From positions 315,001-379,000 of the forward strand of contig JANTQA010000019.1 in NCBI GenBank assembly GCA_027625915.1: a DNA stretch of 64,000 nt, given 5' to 3'. This DNA comes from Anaeramoeba flamelloides (Eukaryota; Metamonada; Anaeramoebidae). Shown piece after piece: positions 60,001-64,000 of the stretch. A program made the translations under genes and the position numbers. The notes under the pieces are model-generated. The model was not told the origin of the DNA. It was given only the letters and a program-made list of their open reading frames with translations, and searched no databases. Every line of letters starts with the position of its first letter. Within the stretch, counting starts at the first letter, position 1.

Positions 60001-61457
60001 TCGTTGTCATTGTTATTATTACTACTGTCGTTGTTGTTATCGTTGTCGGAGTGAATGCTGTTATTATTTTCATTGTTGTTGTTATTTTTATTTTTATCAT
60101 TATGATTATTATTATTATTATTATTATTATTATTTTTGTTGTTTTGATCTTTATTATTATCTTTAGTATTATCTTTATTATTAATTTTGAAATTCTTTTC
60201 TTCATGAAAAGTATTTTTTTTTAAATTTAATTCTTTATTGATCTCATCATTTTGCTTTCCATCAATTTTTTTTTTATTTATTTTTCTTTCAATGTCCATA
60301 TTGTTTTCAATTTCATTATTATCATTTCCCTCCACCTTCTTGATAATATTATTTTTAAGAATAACTTTATTTTGATTATTTGTATGATTACGTTTGTTGT
60401 TTGGATGATTTAGTATTGATTTTTCTTCGTCATAATTACCTTTGTTTGAAAAAGAATTTGGTTTTTTTTTTTTTTTGAAAAAAAATCTTTGGCACATAAA
60501 CCAAAAAAAAGTTTTGTTTCCTTGTAATTTTGTGTTGATATCCAAATTTCTATCAAAAAATATTTTTAAAAACTCAAAATTTATAAAGTTTTTAGATGAA
60601 ATGATTTTCTCAATTGGAAAGTTTTTAAATGAATCAGCAAAAATATCAGCTCCATTCTTCATACAGAAAATCCATTGTTCGTATGTCAGGTTATGTCGGC
60701 ATAAATAATAAAATGCGGTTCTATTCTCCTTGCTAACCGAATTAAGATCCGCGTTATTCTTTAAAAATAAGGATAGGATCTCGGTTGTAGTGATTCGGGA
60801 TTTGTTTCTTATACACAAACTATGGAATGGTGTCATGCCATTCATATCTTTAATATTACAATTTGCCCCCAATTCAAAAAATAGCTCAAAATGGGCTATT
60901 TTATAATTTGAAATATTGCTACATAATAAATGAAAAGGTGTTTGCCCCTTTAAATTTTGAAAATTTAAATCAATTTTTCCGAACGATTTCTCTTTAAAAA
61001 ACTTTATCAGTTGAGAAGTGACAATAGTATTACGTCTTAAGTATTGATGAAATAAACTAGTATTGCCATCGAAATAGATTTTTGCTCCTTTCCCCACCCA
61101 ATATTGAATTAAACTCAAGGATTTTCTTCTTTTATAGAAATAAAAGAATGGTGTTTTTATAAACAGAGTTTTCGGTGTTAAATACGTCGAAAGACTCATT
61201 CTGTGTATATTATTTTTATGTAATGGTCTTCTCATCATTTGATTTATATCCCCACCTAAAGTAACACACAATTGGGTTAATACAATTGTTGGGTAGCAAA
61301 GGCATAAATACTGCAACTTTTTATCTAAATCACAAATTATTTTTATTGATAAGAGAGAAGTTTTGAGTTTTTGAAAGAATTTGGTTATTATTATCAATTT
61401 TTTGTAGTTTTACATTTTATTCATCCACTTACTCGAAACTTCATTTTTTTGATTCAT
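56235..61457 (-). CDS. Ankyrin-repeat protein with two C-terminal BTB/POZ domains, three exons
   Basis: Exons 61457-61433, 61324-58194 and 56981-56235 join in phase to 1300 residues. The first exon (25 nt) gives MNQKNEVS and ends at a perfect GTAAGT. The 108-bp intron 1 ends ATTTAG. Intron 2 (1212 bp) starts GTAAGT. More than a dozen degenerate ankyrin repeats span about 20-1040, with motifs such as GQTPFHLLCSN, GMTPFHSLCIRN and NRTAFYYLCRHN. They are interrupted at about 300-545 by Asn/Lys/Asp-rich low complexity. Exon 3 encodes a BTB-like domain (FTDGEIKGIKIHSK, later EKFLYYLYTG) and a second, clearer BTB (about 1198-1300: DFVIIVQHKYEIKVHKFVLQ, then HLIKYLYTD). Such proteins often serve as scaffolds or Cullin-3 adaptors; that role is inferred. 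The longer-looking start at 61397 is a TTG inside intron 1. Confidence 0.8.
57001..57063. repeat. AAT trinucleotide microsatellite in intron 2 of the ankyrin-BTB gene
   Basis: About 20 AAT units with one short irregularity, starting 20 bp upstream of the acceptor of exon 3 in the gene's sense. A GAA/AAG run follows at about 57087-57112. Confidence 0.92.
57087..57112. repeat. AAG/GAA trinucleotide microsatellite
   Basis: About eight AAG units, read as CTT on the gene's coding strand, within the same intron as the AAT run. Confidence 0.85.
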
Positions 61458-63175
61458 GATTAAACTTAAATATGATTCAATCTATTTGTTTCATCAATAA
61501 CAAACCGGATTCATTCATTGTTTTGTTTTATTTTTTTATTTATTTATTTTTTTTGTAAATATCAATTTTTCTCATAATTTTATCTCAAAAAAAAAAAATT
61601 CAAGTATTTAAAAAAAACTATTATCTTTTTTTTTTTTCTTTTTAATTTTCAAAAAAGGAAATTAATTTCCTCTTAGAGCCGTTATGTTTTCTTGAGTTTT
61701 TCTATTTATTTGGAAAATCAATAGATTTTCGTTAGGCAGATTTTTTAACTTTATGAAATACACCAAAAATTAAATAAATTTTCTCTTTATTTCTCAAATT
61801 AAAAAAAAACTAACGGAAAAGTGCCTAGGTTTTCTTGAGGTTTTCTGTTTTATTTGAGAAGTGTTCTAGGTTTTTTTTAATTTTTGAAATAAACCGAAAA
61901 TTTAATAAATTTTCTGTTTATTTCAAAAAGTAAAAAAAACCGAACGAAAATCTATTGATTTTCCAAATAAACTAAAATTCAAAATTTTCCACACAGCTAA
62001 AACGTTCCAAAGCATCACAATAATACAATTCTATTCAAATTGGAAATAATTTTGATTTTTGTAAAATATGAAAATCATTTTTTCATCTGTTATTTTTTTG
62101 TTTACATTTCATTTTTTGAATTAAGTAACTCGTTTCGTTTGATCAAAATTTTTTTCTACAATTGACATTATGTTAAAGTTGAATTGTTCGAAATAGAAGA
62201 ACTCAAATAAAATTAGTTGGTAGTATCTAACCTTTGATCGATCAATATTCCTAATAGAATTTAAACAAATTTAGAAATGTTTTTTTGTTTTGCTCTCTCC
62301 AAAATTTTTAACACACCCATGATTTATTTGTATTGATAATTAATTATTTTTTGTTTTGTGAGTATTGTAATTTATAAAAAATTGTTAAAATTTCAATTGG
62401 TAAATGGTTCTTATTTGATATTTCTTCTTGAATTGATTAAATAAGATTTTTTTTTCACAGATCGGATTTCGGTTTGTTAAAAATTTTGAATTGGAGTTTA
62501 AATAGAAACCCTCAAAAAAACCCTAGAACACTTCACAAATAAAATAGAAAACCTCAAGAAAACCTAGGCACTTTCCCGTTAGTTTTTTTTTAATTTGAGA
62601 AATAAAGAGAAAATTTATTTAATTTTTGGTGTATTTCATAAAGTTAAAAAATCTGCCGTTAGCTTTTCCAGAATTTAAAAGAATTGAGTAAAATCAATGA
62701 TTTTACTCAATTCTTTTTTATTTTGGAAAAGCTAGGCACTCTACGGCGCTTGTCGTTAGGTTTTTTTTGTTCTCGAAATAAAAAGAAATTTTTTTTTAAT
62801 TTCCAGTTTATTTCTTAAATTAAAATAAAAAATCCTTTAGAATTTCCAGAATTTAAAAGAATTGAGTCAAATCAAAGATTCTTCTCTATTCTTGTAAATT
62901 CTGAAAACAAGATTAGCTTTTAGCGGTACTCAGTTGTATATTTATATTTTTATTATACTTAATAATTTTTAAATATTCTTGGACTTTCCATTTAGGGCTA
63001 TTTATTATGAAATTTTCTCTAAATCGATAAGATTTAAATTTATTTTGTATTTTCAATTTTCCAATTCATAATTGTCTTCTTTTTTTGAAAAATTTAAAAT
63101 TTTAGAAATATTTGAAGCCAATAATTTCTAATTTCTTTTTGAGTTTAAATCTTCTTTTATAGTTTGAAATTCAGA
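61458..63175. other. Intergenic region upstream of the ankyrin-BTB gene
   Basis: No gene. Most of 61665-62930 belongs to the palindromic repeat family. The presumed promoter of the ankyrin-BTB gene lies immediately right of 61457 and has no distinctive motif. Confidence 0.6.
61665..62930. repeat. Large palindromic repeat cluster
   Basis: 61690-61990 and 62505-62660 are inverted copies (for example CCTAGGTTTTCTTGAGGTTT with AAACCTCAAGAAAACCTAGG, and GAAGTGTTCTAGG with CCTAGAACACTTC). Two 60-70 bp palindromes follow at 62660-62735 (TTTTCCAGAATTTAAAAGAA then its mirror) and 62845-62905. The 3741-4266 cluster has the same parts in another arrangement. Confidence 0.78.
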
Positions 63176-63179
63176 CTTG

Positions 63180-63660
63180 GGCTGAGTTTAGTTCAGTTTT
63201 ATGAATGATTCTTGGATAACGTATATTACTTTTTTAAATTTTGTTACTTTTTTATTTATCCAAACACCAATCGAGTCAAAATATTTTTGAGTCAAATTAA
63301 AAAATACTGTCCAATAAAATAATTGTCCAATACATATTGATTTAAACATTTGTAATTTTACTTCATTGGCTAATTTTTGTTGGTTAAAAATCATCTTTAT
63401 TTTTTTAAAATTATCTTTTTTCTTTTTTAAAGTTTTTTTGTAAATGCTTTTCTCTTTTTTAAATCAAATTCTTAAAATATTTTATTTCAGATAAATGATT
63501 TGATTCTAATGTTTTATCAATATTTAGATTCATTCCAAATTTTTGGATAATTTTATAAATTATTATTAATTTTTTTTCAATTTCTGGAATCAGTTTTCCA
63601 TTGATTAAAATTAAGTCATCTTTTTTTTTTATTTTTTTTTTATTTTTGAAGAGAGAAAAT
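63180..63660 (-). mobile_element. 5'-truncated LINE fragment (reverse transcriptase palm-to-thumb region)
   Basis: On the minus strand, starting near 63637, the reading is DDLILINGKL, the second half of the YADD-type catalytic motif onward, then IIYKIIQKFGMNLNIDKT (the following helix and NxxKT). A stop and A-rich DNA come next. It resumes at about 63420-63182 with LQMFKSICIGQLFYWTVFF, typical of non-LTR reverse transcriptases after the palm. The frame is broken between the two pieces. Truncation at the 5' side is usual for LINE insertion. Confidence 0.7.
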
Positions 63661-64000
63661 TGCTTTTCTCCTGTGTGCCCTAATTTCTAAACTTTTTTTT
63701 AGAAATTTTGTTAAAGAATCACAAATTTTATTATCACTTACTAATGATAATATATATGATGAATTTTTTTTATTAATAATATCTCTGATATTATTAATTT
63801 TTTTATTTTTTTCAAAAATTCAGATATCCAGATTTTTTCGATTTATTTTATAGGCCGGACAGTCCCATAAAAAATGATCGAAATCTTCAATGATATCAAT
63901 ATTTAACTTTTCTTTACATAAATCACAATTTTTATTGTTATTTTTACTTGTTACATAAGAGTACCTATTTAAACAATTAGTAAAATTTCGAAATTTTAGA
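63640..64000 (-). mobile_element. LINE C-terminal fragment with reverse-transcriptase zinc-finger motif, cut by the window edge
   Basis: On the minus strand from the right edge: LKFRNFTNCLNRYSYVTS, then CDLCKEKLN, then DFDHFLWDCPAYKINRKN. This is the CxxC...HFL.DCP.Y...R signature that follows the RT domain in many non-LTR retrotransposons. A stop interrupts it, and the rest (NNIRDIINKKNSSYILSLVS, then SLEIRAHRRKAIFSL) resembles a LINE protein end. An A-rich tract at 63630-63655 on the minus strand may be its poly-A tail. Confidence 0.75.

Noticed and set aside
59871-60224. ORF of 117 codons opposite the ankyrin gene
   Set aside because: Antisense shadow of the Asn-codon repeats in the real gene; the same holds for 50043-50225 opposite the zinc-knuckle gene.
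61325-61397. Start of the ankyrin gene at 61397
   Set aside because: It is a TTG with an in-frame stop just upstream and lies inside a 108-bp intron bounded by GTAAGT and ATTTAG; a proper ATG exon exists at 61457-61433.

Overview
The window is an AT-rich (roughly four-fifths A+T), intron-containing eukaryotic nuclear segment. There are no bacterial operons, Shine-Dalgarno sites or CRISPR arrays. Long homopolymer A/T runs, Asn/Gln/Lys-rich protein tracts, a very degenerate ankyrin-repeat protein of the 'TPFHSLC' style joined to BTB domains, and kilobase introns suggest a free-living amoeboid protist. My best guess is an Anaeramoeba-like metamonad. This is an inference from protein style; Dictyostelium-like amoebae normally have shorter introns.

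Layout. (1) 468-8778 (+): Vps55/LEPROT endosomal membrane protein, rebuilt here from seven tiny exons with introns of 4.1 and 3.3 kb. (2) 12420-16091 (+): intronless exportin-4. (3) 16.1-20.1 kb: repeats, two TA-flanked miniature transposons and a chain of exon-like islands (17464-18467). (4) 20118-21377 (+): unrecognised protein. (5) 24805-32228 (+): Qc-SNARE of the SYP7 type in three exons, with a histidine at the zero layer and a 1.6 kb fold-back element in intron 2. (6) 34349-44539 (+): UDP-glucose:glycoprotein glucosyltransferase (UGGT) in three exons. (7) 48867-51011 (+): two-zinc-knuckle, Asn-rich protein. (8) 52883-53568 (-): RNase P/MRP subunit Rpp20/Pop7, two exons. (9) 56235-61457 (-): ankyrin-repeat protein with two C-terminal BTB domains, three exons. 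(10) 61.7-62.9 kb: palindromic repeats. (11) 63.18-64 kb (-): LINE reverse-transcriptase remnants running off the right edge.

Three genes serve the secretory and endosomal system (Vps55, the SNARE, UGGT), two are RNA- or nucleus-linked (Rpp20, the zinc-knuckle protein) and one is a nuclear transport receptor. Nothing shows they are co-regulated. The non-coding half is dominated by non-autonomous, hairpin-forming repeat families that sit in introns and intergenic DNA and insert into one another. Those families, the rebuilt gene models and the zero-layer histidine are the main results. All splice models come from reading consensus sites, reading phase and remembered family sequences; no alignment or search was run.
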